Assembly (NCBI GenBank): GCA_032127875.1
Contig: JAQBHI010000026.1
Coordinates: 1 to 12,541 of the forward strand
DNA: 12,541 nucleotides
Direction of reading: 5' to 3'
From: CADEEV01 sp032127875
GTDB taxonomy: Bacteria; Acidobacteriota; Vicinamibacteria; Fen-336
Within the stretch, counting starts at the first letter, position 1. Each line of letters opens with the position of its first letter. Below the pieces are notes generated by a model. That model saw only the letters and a program-made list of their open reading frames with translations, was not told the origin of the DNA and made no database searches. Both the position numbers and the translations under genes were made by a program. Below are positions 1 to 6,726 of this stretch, piece after piece.

Positions 1-24
1 GCTGGCCTGCGCCTGTTCGCGTGA
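1..24 (+). CDS. C-terminal tail of an upstream gene (partial)
   Basis: Reading from base 1 gives seven codons, AGLRLFA, then TGA at 22-24. Six of the seven codons end in G or C, as in the window's real genes. The stop would overlap the GTG start of the next gene at 21-23 as GTGA, a common arrangement in tightly packed operons. The alternative frame, which extends the next gene leftwards, has a poorer third-position pattern. Seven residues allow no functional call, and the assignment rests on frame, codon bias and the overlap only. Confidence 0.3.
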   Translation, partial: AGLRLFA

Positions 25-1067
25 AGCTGATCGCCCCGCCCGCCTTCACCGCTGCCGCGGCCGGGCTGCTCGCGACTAGTCGCATCAGGTGCCTGGCGGC
101 CGCCGTGCTCGCGTTGGCGGCCGCGGCCTCGGCGCAGGAGCCGGGCGGCCCGCTTGGCGCCCGCGAGGAATGGCTGCTGGCCCAACCGCGGCTGACGCTA
201 GCTCCGCTTCCGGCGGACCTGCTCGCGGCGGGTCGCAGCGAGTGGCGCCTGCGCCTCGACTGGGGCAATGACTTCGGTTGGCGGCAGGATGCTCCCGGCG
301 AGCAACCGAAGCAGCGAGCCTATCTCGTGGACGGGGAACACAGCACCCTTGATTTCTCGCTGCGCCACGGCCTCACAGCGTCGCTCGAGATCGAGTTGCG
401 CGTGCCGATCGAGTGGCGGGGAGCGGGTTCGCTGGACACGGTGATCGACTGGTACCACGGCTGGAGCGGGTTTCCCGACAACGGCCGCCGCTTCTTCGGG
501 AGCGACCGGTTCCGCATCGAAGGCATGGACGCGAACGGCCGCCGCGTCGCATGGCAGGAGACGGGGACGGGTCTGGGCAACCTCGAACTGGGAACGCGCA
601 TGCGACTGGCCGCCGGCCCCGGCTGGCGCGCGGTGCTCGAAGGACGCCTCGCGCTGCCTACGGGCAGTGGGCCCTTCGCACGGCACGGGGTGGGCTTGGG
701 CTTGCAGTTGGGGGCCGCACGCCGCCTGGGCCAGCACTTCGATCTTACGGCCGGCGGCGGCGGCGGCCTGCAGAGCGCGACCGAGGTCGACAGCCTCCGC
801 TACCAACGGCTGCGGGCTCACGGCTTTGGAGCGCTGGAGTGGCTCGTCTCGCGGAGATGGAGTCTGCTGCTCGAGACCACGGCCTCCAGTCGACTCGTCG
901 CGAATTTGGCGCAATACTCGGGCTTTCAGCTCTACTTGAACCTGGGCTCGCGCCTTCGCCTCGATTCCGGCTGGACGCTCGAGGCCGGCTTCAGCGAAGG
1001 CATCCTGGAGCAGCGCAACACCACCGACTTCGCGGCGCAGGCGGCAGTGGTTCGCCGCCTCCCGTAG
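21..1067 (+). CDS. DUF3187-like outer-membrane beta-barrel protein
   Basis: A 348-residue exported protein. A signal peptide is visible: basic residues around R21-R23, a hydrophobic Leu/Ala stretch at 24-35, and a cleavage site after ASA (36-38). The mature part alternates polar and hydrophobic residues like a transmembrane beta-barrel. It carries a block resembling the DUF3187 family as I recall it: YLVDGEHSTLDFSLRHGL near 101-118, DWYHGWSGFPDNGR near 143-156 and GTGLGNLELGTRMRL near 182-196. That family has no established function, and its members are predicted to sit in the outer membrane. The GTG start at 21 has no clear Shine-Dalgarno sequence, but it may be coupled to an upstream gene through a GTGA overlap. 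The frame stays open to the left edge, so a longer form cannot be excluded. The last residue is Pro, not the aromatic residue common in barrel proteins. The family call is from memory of conserved motifs. Confidence 0.75.
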   Translation: MKLIAPPAFTAAAAGLLATSRIRCLAAAVLALAAAASAQEPGGPLGAREEWLLAQPRLTLAPLPADLLAAGRSEWRLRLDWGNDFGWRQDAPGEQPKQRAYLVDGEHSTLDFSLRHGLTASLEIELRVPIEWRGAGSLDTVIDWYHGWSGFPDNGRRFFGSDRFRIEGMDANGRRVAWQETGTGLGNLELGTRMRLAAGPGWRAVLEGRLALPTGSGPFARHGVGLGLQLGAARRLGQHFDLTAGGGGGLQSATEVDSLRYQRLRAHGFGALEWLVSRRWSLLLETTASSRLVANLAQYSGFQLYLNLGSRLRLDSGWTLEAGFSEGILEQRNTTDFAAQAAVVRRLP

Positions 1068-1089
1068 CCGTGGTCGCGCACCTGCCCCG

Positions 1090-1120
1090 CGCTTCGCGCA
1101 GGCCAGTGGCCCGCGAAGCG
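1090..1120. terminator. Bidirectional hairpin between convergent genes
   Basis: CGCTTCGCG (1090-1098) is the exact inverse complement of CGCGAAGCG (1112-1120). The loop contains a further GGCC-AGT-GGCC inverted repeat (1101-1111), so the whole element folds as 9 bp, a 2-nt bulge, 4 bp and a triloop. It sits in the 58-base gap between the stop of the barrel gene and the stop of the leftward metallophosphoesterase operon, where a shared terminator or 3'-end stabiliser is expected. No U-tract follows on either strand, so intrinsic termination would be non-canonical. Confidence 0.5.
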
Positions 1121-1125
1121 GCAGC

Positions 1126-1866
1126 TCAGCGGCCGAGGCCGAGGCGGTCGGCGAGCGGGCGGGGAAGCCCCGCCTTCAGGATCTTTTCCTGGGTTTGCGC
1201 CACGCGGTACTGCATGCGGTTGATCGTCACGACCTTGGAGTCGCTGTCGTAGATCGCATAGGACGCGAGCGGGCTGCCGTCGCGCGGCTGGCCTATCGAG
1301 CCGGGGTTGATCAAGTACCGCACGCCCTCCTGCAGCTTGAAACGGAAACTCGGGGCCACGGTCAGGATGGTGGTGATCGCGTCGGTCGAGAGCGCGAAGA
1401 TCACCGGGAAATGCGAGTGCCCGAAGAAGCAGAGCGGATACTCGGTCTGGCGGAAGACGTTGAGCGCTTCGATTTCTCCGAAGATGTAGGCGTCCTCGTC
1501 GATCGGCGTGCCGTGCGAGATGGCGAAGCCGCCGTCCACGAGCAGCGGCCCCTGGGGCAGGGATTTGAGCCAATGCAGGTTCGAGCGCGTCAGTTTGCGC
1601 CGCGTCCACATCGCGGCCTCGAGTGCGATGCGGTTGAACAGCTCGCCGTTCTCGATCCCCGAGCAGACCTTGTCGTGGTTGCCGCGGATCGCCGCGAGCG
1701 GGCGCCGCGCGCGCAGCATGTCGACCGTCTGGTTGGGGTTGGCGCCGTAGCCGACCAGGTCGCCCAGGAACACGACCTTGTCGCAGTGCTTGCGGCGCAC
1801 GTGGGCGAGGACCGCGGAGAGCGCCTCTTTGTTCGAGTGGATGTCGGACAGGATCAGGTACTTCAT
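1126..1866 (-). CDS. Calcineurin-like metallophosphoesterase (Metallophos_2 type)
   Basis: A 246-residue cytosolic enzyme with a complete set of binuclear metallophosphoesterase motifs: D8-x-H10 in SDIHSN, G35-D36 in LGDLVGYG, GNHD at 62-65, H118 in SHGT and the GHSH block at 149-152. A closing NPGSIGQPRD lies at 187-196. The layout resembles the MJ0936/YfcE/MJ0912 phosphodiesterase group rather than the ApaH or PPP phosphatases. The substrate cannot be told from sequence; members often hydrolyse phosphodiesters or nucleotide phosphates. It is the last gene of a leftward operon with aroA and aroK. Its ATG lies 12 bases after the aroK stop, and the purine-rich TAGGAACGAGGGG just upstream overlaps that stop codon and can serve as the ribosome binding site. 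A functional link to the shikimate pathway is not evident. Confidence 0.88.
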   Translation of the reverse strand: MKYLILSDIHSNKEALSAVLAHVRRKHCDKVVFLGDLVGYGANPNQTVDMLRARRPLAAIRGNHDKVCSGIENGELFNRIALEAAMWTRRKLTRSNLHWLKSLPQGPLLVDGGFAISHGTPIDEDAYIFGEIEALNVFRQTEYPLCFFGHSHFPVIFALSTDAITTILTVAPSFRFKLQEGVRYLINPGSIGQPRDGSPLASYAIYDSDSKVVTINRMQYRVAQTQEKILKAGLPRPLADRLGLGR

Positions 1867-1878
1867 CGCCCCTCGTTC

Positions 1879-2391
1879 CTACGACCTCGCCCGCTCCGGT
1901 AGCACCGCTTCGATGACCCGCTGGGCGACGAATGCAGGCCCCCCCGTCGCTTCCACGATACGGTCGGCCATGCGGTAGGAGGGTTCCCGCGCGTCCAGAA
2001 GACCTCGGATTGTCTCACAATTCCGAGCCAGCGGTCGAGAGCCGTCGGCGGGAATCCTGGCCAGCAGCGTGTCCAGATCGCAGCGCAGCCAGACGCTCAC
2101 GGCGCCCTGGGAGAGTGCCGCGCGGGTGTGCGGGTCCGCGAAAGCGCCTCCGCCCGCAGCGATCACGTGCTCTCTGAGCGTCCGGACCTTCATGGCGCCG
2201 AGCCGCTCGAGTTCGCGAAAGCGCGCCTCGCCGTCCTCGTCGAAGATGCGCGCCACGCTCTTCCCCGCATGCGCCTCGATCCAGCCGTCGAGGTCGAGGA
2301 AGCGCCAACGCAGGCGCTTCGCGACGGCCTGGCCGACCGTGCTCTTGCCCGAGCCCATGAAGCCCACCAGGACGATGCGCTCTATCGGCAT
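1879..2391 (-). CDS. aroK: Shikimate kinase
   Basis: A 170-residue cytosolic enzyme that phosphorylates shikimate to shikimate 3-phosphate with ATP, immediately before the EPSP synthase step. Motifs in order: P-loop GFMGSGKST at 10-18; LDLD at 32-35, with the Asp residues for Mg2+ and shikimate; R59 in FRELE; the shikimate-binding AGGGAF at 79-84; lid arginine R119 in SRPL; and R140 in SYRM. Length matches the usual 165-175. I chose the ATG at 2391, giving MPIERIVLVGF, because it puts the P-loop at the family position. A GTG at 2439 would add 16 unusual residues deep inside aroA. The chosen start overlaps the aroA stop by 10 bases and has no Shine-Dalgarno sequence, so translation is probably coupled to aroA. 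It is followed after 12 bases by the metallophosphoesterase gene. Confidence 0.93.
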   Translation of the reverse strand: MPIERIVLVGFMGSGKSTVGQAVAKRLRWRFLDLDGWIEAHAGKSVARIFDEDGEARFRELERLGAMKVRTLREHVIAAGGGAFADPHTRAALSQGAVSVWLRCDLDTLLARIPADGSRPLARNCETIRGLLDAREPSYRMADRIVEATGGPAFVAQRVIEAVLPERARS

Positions 2392-3650
2392 GCCGAGCCC
2401 AGCAGTTCGAAGAACTCCGGGAAGGAGACCGAGGCGCACTCCGCGCCCTCGAGATCCGTTCCTCCCCGAGCGCCGAGCGCGGCGATCGCCAGCGACATCG
2501 CGATGCGGTGATCGCCGTGCGAGCGAACCGCTGCGCCGCGCAATGGCCGGCCACCGTCGATCAGCAAACCGTCGGCGCGCTCCTCGAGGCGCACGCCCAT
2601 GGCGCGCAAGCCCTCGGCGAGGGCCGCGATGCGATCGCTCTCCTTGACCCGCAGCTCTGCGGCGCCTGCGAGCTTGAAGCGGCCGTGCGCGAAGGCGGCG
2701 GCCACCGCCAAGGCAGGGACCTCGTCGATCAGCGCGGGGACGATCTCGGCCGCCACGTCGACGCCGTGAAGCCGCGAGGATCGGGCGACGATCGTGCCGA
2801 AGGGCTCGCTTTCGCCGCCCATTGGCTCGACCTCGATCTGCGCACCCATCTGGCGCAGTACGTCGATGAAGGCGGTGCGGCAGGGATTGAGCAAGGCGCC
2901 CTCGATGCGGATCTCGGATCCGGGCCGGATGATCGCGGCCACGATCAGGAAAGCGGCGCTCGAGACGTCGCCGGGAACGGCCATCTGCACGCCACGCAGC
3001 CTCGCGCCCCCGCGTATCGAAGCCGTCAGGGCCGAGCGCTCGACCGGAACGCCAAACAGCGGCAGCAGCCGCTCGCTGTGATCGCGGCTCGCGGCCGGCT
3101 CCCGCACCGTCGTTTGCCCGGTGGCCTGCAAGCCCGCCAGGAGGATCGCGGTCTTGAGCTGTGCGCTCGCGACCGGCAAGTCCCAGGCGAGGCCCGTGAG
3201 GCTCGCCCCCTCGATGTGGAGCGGCGCTCCGCCATCGCTGCTGGTGAGCCGCGCACCCATCGCCCGCAGCGGCGCCGCGACACGTTCCACGGGACGGCTG
3301 CGCAACGACGCGTCGCCGCTGAGCGTCGAGTGGAACGGGCGGCCGGCCAAAACGCCGGCGAGCATCCGCAGCGTCGAGCCCGAGTTGCCGGCGTCGAGCT
3401 CCGCGCGTGGCGCCGTGAGTCCATCGAAGCCTCGGCCATGGACCAGGACCGAAGCGCCGTCGCGCTCGATGCGAACGCCGAGTGCTCGGAGGCAGCCGAG
3501 CGTCGAGGCGCAGTCGGCAGCGGAGGCGAAGTTCGAAAGGCGCGTCTCGCCCTCGGCGACCGCGCCTAGGATCGCCAGCCGGTGCGAGAGCGACTTGTCC
3601 CCGGGCAGCGTGAAGCGCCCGCGGACTCGCGCAGCGGGGAGGAGGCGCAC
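2382..3650 (-). CDS. aroA: 3-phosphoshikimate 1-carboxyvinyltransferase (EPSP synthase)
   Basis: Cytosolic enzyme joining phosphoenolpyruvate to shikimate 3-phosphate; 422 residues from the GTG at 3650. Visible motifs: PGDKS at 16-20 with the substrate Lys, GNSGSTLRM at 88-96, SAQLK at 162-166, RDHSE at 189-193, NPCR at 255-258, D309 in LIDEVP, KESDR at 336-340 and DHRIAM at 380-385. The PGDKS, SAQxK and RxHxE motifs are those I recall for class II EPSP synthases; the usual NxTR reads NPCR here. A TTG at 3680 would add ten residues. I prefer GTG because four of those ten codons end in T, unlike the gene, and because MRLLPAARVRG matches family N-termini, but neither start has a clear ribosome binding site. 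It heads the aroA-aroK-phosphoesterase operon and is divergent from the anti-sigma-type gene. Confidence 0.93.
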   Translation of the reverse strand: MRLLPAARVRGRFTLPGDKSLSHRLAILGAVAEGETRLSNFASAADCASTLGCLRALGVRIERDGASVLVHGRGFDGLTAPRAELDAGNSGSTLRMLAGVLAGRPFHSTLSGDASLRSRPVERVAAPLRAMGARLTSSDGGAPLHIEGASLTGLAWDLPVASAQLKTAILLAGLQATGQTTVREPAASRDHSERLLPLFGVPVERSALTASIRGGARLRGVQMAVPGDVSSAAFLIVAAIIRPGSEIRIEGALLNPCRTAFIDVLRQMGAQIEVEPMGGESEPFGTIVARSSRLHGVDVAAEIVPALIDEVPALAVAAAFAHGRFKLAGAAELRVKESDRIAALAEGLRAMGVRLEERADGLLIDGGRPLRGAAVRSHGDHRIAMSLAIAALGARGGTDLEGAECASVSFPEFFELLGSACR

Positions 3651-3699
3651 GCCGCGAAGACTACCATCGGTCGTGCGCAAAGCGTAGAGGAGCCTGATC

Positions 3700-3728
3700 T
3701 TGACCGCTCTTGGAGCGCATGCTACGGT
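3700..3728 (+). promoter_or_regulatory. Sigma70-type promoter for the RsbW-like gene
   Basis: TTGACC (3700-3705; five of six match the -35 consensus) and TACGGT (3723-3728; three of six match the -10 consensus) are separated by exactly 17 bases. A transcript would start near 3735, about 11 bases before the ATG at 3746. This supports that ATG over the TTG (3710) and ATG (3719), which lie inside the promoter. On the opposite strand TACGCT (3686-3681) could be a -10 for aroA, but I see no matching -35. Confidence 0.45.
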
Positions 3729-3745
3729 TTCGCCGCCTCCAAACC

Positions 3746-4168
3746 ATGACGCCTCCGGAACCCCGGACGGTCAAGCTCGACATTGCCAGCCGCTTCGACA
3801 TGCTGGACGTGGTCCAGACCGTCCTGGCGCAACTCACGGGGATGCTCGGCTTCGATGAGGAAGCGGCGCACTACATGAGCGTTGCGGTGCGCGAGTCGGC
3901 GGCGAACGCGATCAAGCACGGGAACGGCATGGACGCATCCAAGCGCGTCGAGTTCGAGTTCACGCTGCACCCGGCAGCGCTCGAAATCGCGATTCGCGAC
4001 CACGGCACGGGCTTCGACCCTGGCAGCGTGCCGAACCCGGTCGCGCCCGAGAACCTGCTCAAGGCCGACGGGCGCGGCATCTTCTTCATGACGCAGTTCA
4101 TGGACGACGTCAGCTACGCCTTCCCCAAAGGCGGCGGCACGCTCGTGAAGATGCGGAAGAAGCTGTAG
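3746..4168 (+). CDS. RsbW/SpoIIAB-type ATP-binding protein (anti-sigma or Ser/Thr kinase)
   Basis: A 140-residue single-domain GHKL (HATPase_c) protein. Diagnostic motifs: N-box E50-SAA-N54 followed by IKHGN, G1 box D85-HGTG-F, and a G2-like GRGIFFM at 109-115. Proteins of this size and layout bind ATP and either hold a sigma factor or phosphorylate an STAS-domain antagonist, often with a PP2C phosphatase as the third partner. None of those partners lies in this window, so the target is unknown. The start is the ATG at 3746, placed by the upstream promoter and by family length. It is divergent from aroA and convergent with the glycosyltransferase gene. Family assignment is firm; the regulatory role is inference. 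Confidence 0.87.
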   Translation: MTPPEPRTVKLDIASRFDMLDVVQTVLAQLTGMLGFDEEAAHYMSVAVRESAANAIKHGNGMDASKRVEFEFTLHPAALEIAIRDHGTGFDPGSVPNPVAPENLLKADGRGIFFMTQFMDDVSYAFPKGGGTLVKMRKKL

Positions 4169-4172
4169 CGGA

Positions 4173-4193
4173 GCGCCCGGCTCACTGGGGCGC
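4173..4193. terminator. Candidate hairpin after the RsbW-like gene
   Basis: GCGCCC (4173-4178) pairs with GGGCGC (4188-4193) around a 9-base loop, starting four bases after the TAG of the RsbW-like gene. It lies in the 110-base gap between two convergent genes; I see no other feature in that gap. A 6-bp G/C stem without a U-tract is weak evidence, and such repeats arise by chance in DNA this GC-rich. Confidence 0.3.
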
Positions 4194-4278
4194 AGAAGCG
4201 GCGTGGGGGGAGCGCTTCACGGGCGAAGGGTGCCAGGCTCGGTAGGCCCTCGAGCTTCCCAGGTGCGTCTGCGACCCT

Positions 4279-5865
4279 TCAGCGCAGGCTGACGCGCAGC
4301 AGCGCGTTCTGCCTGGGGCCTTCGGCCAGCGTGAGCGTCGCGAAGGCCGGGCTCGATTCCAGTTGGCGACGCTCGGACGGACCGCACACGACGAGCGTCG
4401 GGCCGCGGCTGGCGGCCTCGTGGATGGCGCCAAGGTCCGCGACCTCCCGCACCTCGCCATCGTTGTAGAAGTAGCCGGACATCCAGGCCGTGCGCCACGC
4501 GCCCCATGCGAGCACCTCGCGACGTGCCGCCGGGAGGAATAGCTCCCGCCCGGACTGCTGGCGTGCCAGGATGGGCGGCGCGGCGAGTATCACCAGCAAC
4601 AGCAGGCCGGCGCCGCCGACGCGCAGCAGCGCGAGCGCGCTGCGTGCGCTTCGACCCCAAGCGCGTGAGGCCGTGAACGCGACGATCAGCGCCCACAGCC
4701 CGAGCGGCAGCGTCTGCAGCCAGCCCGGCTCGTGCATCCGAAGCAGCACGGCCGGTGTCGTCGCCACGAGGGCGCCCAGAGCCAGGCCCACGAGTGCGAC
4801 CGCTCGAGGGCCCGCCCAGAAAGAAAGCGACGCACCCTCCGCCATCTCGGCGGCCGCGCGTCCCATCAGCAGTGCCAGGGGCGCCAGGCACGGCAGGATG
4901 TAGCCTGGCAGCTTCGAGCCGGCGGCCGAGAAGAACAGCAGCGGTGCCAGCAGCCACAGCATCACGAACAGGTCGACCCGAGACGCCCGCGGTCGAGCCG
5001 TGGCCAGGCCCGCGAGCACGAGTCCCGACCACGGAAACAGGCCGCCCAACAGCAGCGGGATGTAATAGAGGACGGGGCCCGGGTGATTGTGGACGGTCGA
5101 GGTGAAGCGCTGAAGGTTGTGATTCAGCAGGAAGACGTCGACAAAGTGGCGGCCCTGTGACGCGAGGATCAGCCCGTACCAGGGGCCCGTGACCAGCACG
5201 AACAGGATCAGGCCCGCCGGCGAGACAAAGCGCCGCAGCGGCTGCCAGGATCGCGTCGCCGCTGCGTAGCCGACGACGACCAGCCCGGGCAGCAGCAGGC
5301 CCAGCGGGCCCTTGGCCAGGCAGGCGATGCCGATCGCCAGCCAGGCGGCGGGGATCGCGAGCCCGCCGGCGATTCCCAGCAGGCGTAGCGCCAGCAGACC
5401 GATCGCGACGGTGATGGGGGCGGCCACGAGCATGTCCATCGTCGCGGCCCGAGCATAGGCAAAGGCCAGCAGAGAGGTGGCCAGGATGAAGCCGGCATGC
5501 AGGCCCGCGGCGGCGCCGTAGAGGCGGGCTCCCAGCATCGCGGTCGTGCCGACGAGCAGCAGGCCCGCGGCGACGGCGGGCAGGCGGGCGGCCATTTCCG
5601 TTTCGCCGAAGACCCGGAAGGCAGCGGAGGCGAGCCAGTAGTAGAGCGCGGGCTTCTCGAGCCATGGCTCGCCCTGGAGCCTGGGCGTGACCCAATCGCC
5701 CGAGCGATGCATCTCGACTGCGACCCGCGCGTAGCGTGGTTCGTCGGGGCCCAGCAGCGGCACTGCGCCCAGCCGGAAGAGCAGCAGGGCGGCTGCAAGT
5801 GCGAGCAGCAGCGTCGCGCCCCGCACGGGAAGCACTTCGCCGCTCGGATGGTCTGGTTTCTCCAC
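4279..5865 (-). CDS. ArnT/PMT-family (GT39/GT83-like) membrane glycosyltransferase
   Basis: A 528-residue polytopic inner-membrane protein of the dolichyl-phosphate-mannose / ArnT superfamily. These enzymes move a sugar from a polyprenyl-phosphate carrier to a lipid A, glycan or protein acceptor on the periplasmic side. Motifs: the catalytic-loop acid pair in GPDEPRYA at 39-46, EKPALYYWL at 70-78, MDM at 143-145, KGPLGLLLP at 185-193, the periplasmic NHNLQRFTSTVHNHPGP at 248-264, and SKLPGYILP at 317-325. Roughly ten or more hydrophobic spans alternate between them, and a soluble tail follows after about 440. Closest in feel to ArnT (aminoarabinose transfer), but no arn genes are nearby, so donor and acceptor are open. 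The start is GTG at 5865 with only a weak GAG upstream. It is divergent from the IMPase gene, and a -10-like TAGGAT lies 11 bases upstream of the start. Confidence 0.88.
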   Translation of the reverse strand: MEKPDHPSGEVLPVRGATLLLALAAALLLFRLGAVPLLGPDEPRYARVAVEMHRSGDWVTPRLQGEPWLEKPALYYWLASAAFRVFGETEMAARLPAVAAGLLLVGTTAMLGARLYGAAAGLHAGFILATSLLAFAYARAATMDMLVAAPITVAIGLLALRLLGIAGGLAIPAAWLAIGIACLAKGPLGLLLPGLVVVGYAAATRSWQPLRRFVSPAGLILFVLVTGPWYGLILASQGRHFVDVFLLNHNLQRFTSTVHNHPGPVLYYIPLLLGGLFPWSGLVLAGLATARPRASRVDLFVMLWLLAPLLFFSAAGSKLPGYILPCLAPLALLMGRAAAEMAEGASLSFWAGPRAVALVGLALGALVATTPAVLLRMHEPGWLQTLPLGLWALIVAFTASRAWGRSARSALALLRVGGAGLLLLVILAAPPILARQQSGRELFLPAARREVLAWGAWRTAWMSGYFYNDGEVREVADLGAIHEAASRGPTLVVCGPSERRQLESSPAFATLTLAEGPRQNALLRVSLR

Positions 5866-5876
5866 GTGCTCGCGGC

Positions 5877-5882
5877 ATCCTA
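5877..5882 (-). promoter_or_regulatory. -10-like element for the glycosyltransferase gene
   Basis: On the minus strand TAGGAT (5882-5877; four of six consensus) stands 11 bases before the GTG at 5865, which would give a transcript with a leader of only a few bases. A TTGCAC 18 bases further upstream is a poor -35. It overlaps the opposing TACAAT by two bases. Confidence 0.35.
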
Positions 5883-5886
5883 CAAT
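5881..5886 (+). promoter_or_regulatory. -10-like element for the IMPase gene
   Basis: TACAAT (five of six consensus) lies 11 bases before the GTG at 5898. At 17-base spacing the -35 position reads TTCTCC, a weak match. The start of transcription would fall near 5893, leaving almost no leader and no room for a ribosome binding site. Confidence 0.4.
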
Positions 5887-5897
5887 CGGGCTTCCAT

Positions 5898-6710
5898 GTG
5901 GTGCAATCCTTGAGCTGGCAGTACCTGGCGGTCGCGACCGAGGCCGCGCTGCGCGCCGGCGCCATCCAAAAGGCGAAGTACGGGACCAAGCTCGAGATCC
6001 GCTACAAGGGCGAGATCGACCTCGTCACGGAAGTGGACCGCGCCTCCGAGGACGCCATCCTGGCCACCATCCGCGCACGCTTCCCGGACCACGACCTCGT
6101 CACCGAGGAAACCTTCATCGAGCGCACCGGGTCACGCTTCGTGTGGTTCATCGATCCCCTCGACGGCACCACCAACTTCGCCCACGGCTACCCGTTCTTC
6201 TGCTCCTCGATTGCGCTCGCGGTGGATGGCGAGCTGGTGGCGGGTGCCGTCTACGATCCGATCAAGGACGAGCTGTTCACGGCCGAGCGCGGCGGCGGCG
6301 CGCATCTCAACGGCCGGCGCTTGCGAGTCTCCGAGTCGGCGGAGCTGTTGAGCGCGCTGCTGACGACCGGGTTTCCCTATGATTTCCGCATTGACGTCGC
6401 TTCAAGCCTGCGCCTGTTCAATCGCTTCATGAACCACGCGCGGGCGATCCGGCGTGACGGAGCCGCGGCGCTCGACCTCGGCTATCTCGCCGCCGGCCGC
6501 ATCGACGGTTTCTGGGAAGAGCGCCTCAAGCCGTGGGACGTGATGGCGGGCGCCTTGCTCGTGGAGGAGGCCGGCGGCCGCATCACGCGCTTCGATGGCT
6601 CGCCGCTGGCGCTGCGCGCCGACGAGACGCTGGCCTCGAACGGCCTGTTGCACGAGACGCTGCTCGCGGTCTTCGCTGAGGACCGCGCGGCACGATTGGC
6701 GTTACCCTAG
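5898..6710 (+). CDS. suhB: Inositol monophosphatase family enzyme (SuhB-like)
   Basis: A 270-residue cytosolic Mg2+-dependent sugar-phosphate phosphatase. Motifs: E70/E71 in VTEET, the metal-binding D86-P-L-D89-GTTNF, RRDGAAALDLGY at 185-196, and the C-terminal KPWDVMAG with D214. Length and order match SuhB/IMPase (about 265 residues). Family members hydrolyse myo-inositol 1-phosphate, and some act on other substrates such as fructose 1,6-bisphosphate or NADP; SuhB also has an rRNA-transcription role in enterobacteria, which is not shown here. The frame is open far upstream, but homology begins at WQYLAVATEAALRAG, so the start must be GTG 5898, GTG 5901 or TTG 5910. I used 5898; none has a Shine-Dalgarno sequence. 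The penultimate codon is TTA, the only in-frame TTA I found in the window. tRNA-Leu(UAA) follows 16 bases after the stop. Confidence 0.9.
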   Translation: MVQSLSWQYLAVATEAALRAGAIQKAKYGTKLEIRYKGEIDLVTEVDRASEDAILATIRARFPDHDLVTEETFIERTGSRFVWFIDPLDGTTNFAHGYPFFCSSIALAVDGELVAGAVYDPIKDELFTAERGGGAHLNGRRLRVSESAELLSALLTTGFPYDFRIDVASSLRLFNRFMNHARAIRRDGAAALDLGYLAAGRIDGFWEERLKPWDVMAGALLVEEAGGRITRFDGSPLALRADETLASNGLLHETLLAVFAEDRAARLALP

Positions 6711-6726
6711 GCTCCGCGGGCTCCTT

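Noticed and set aside
72..83. 12-bp perfect palindrome GCGACTAGTCGC
   Set aside because: About three 12-bp palindromes are expected by chance in 12.5 kb, and it lies inside the signal-peptide codons with no second copy noticed.
752..769. GGC-rich run in the barrel gene
   Set aside because: It codes for a short in-frame Gly stretch and is too small and compositionally expected to count as a microsatellite feature.
1879..2439. Longer aroK form starting at GTG 2439
   Set aside because: It would add 16 residues atypical for shikimate kinases and overlap aroA by 58 bases; the ATG at 2391 fits the family N-terminus.
2508..3569. 353-codon plus-strand frame antisense to aroA
   Set aside because: It lies wholly inside a well-supported aroA and has no recognisable motif; explained by third-position GC bias.
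4217..5989. 590-codon open frame on the minus strand over the glycosyltransferase gene
   Set aside because: Low-complexity Arg/Gly/Pro/Ala product without domain signatures, a frame shadow of the GC-rich glycosyltransferase whose own frame carries all the family motifs.
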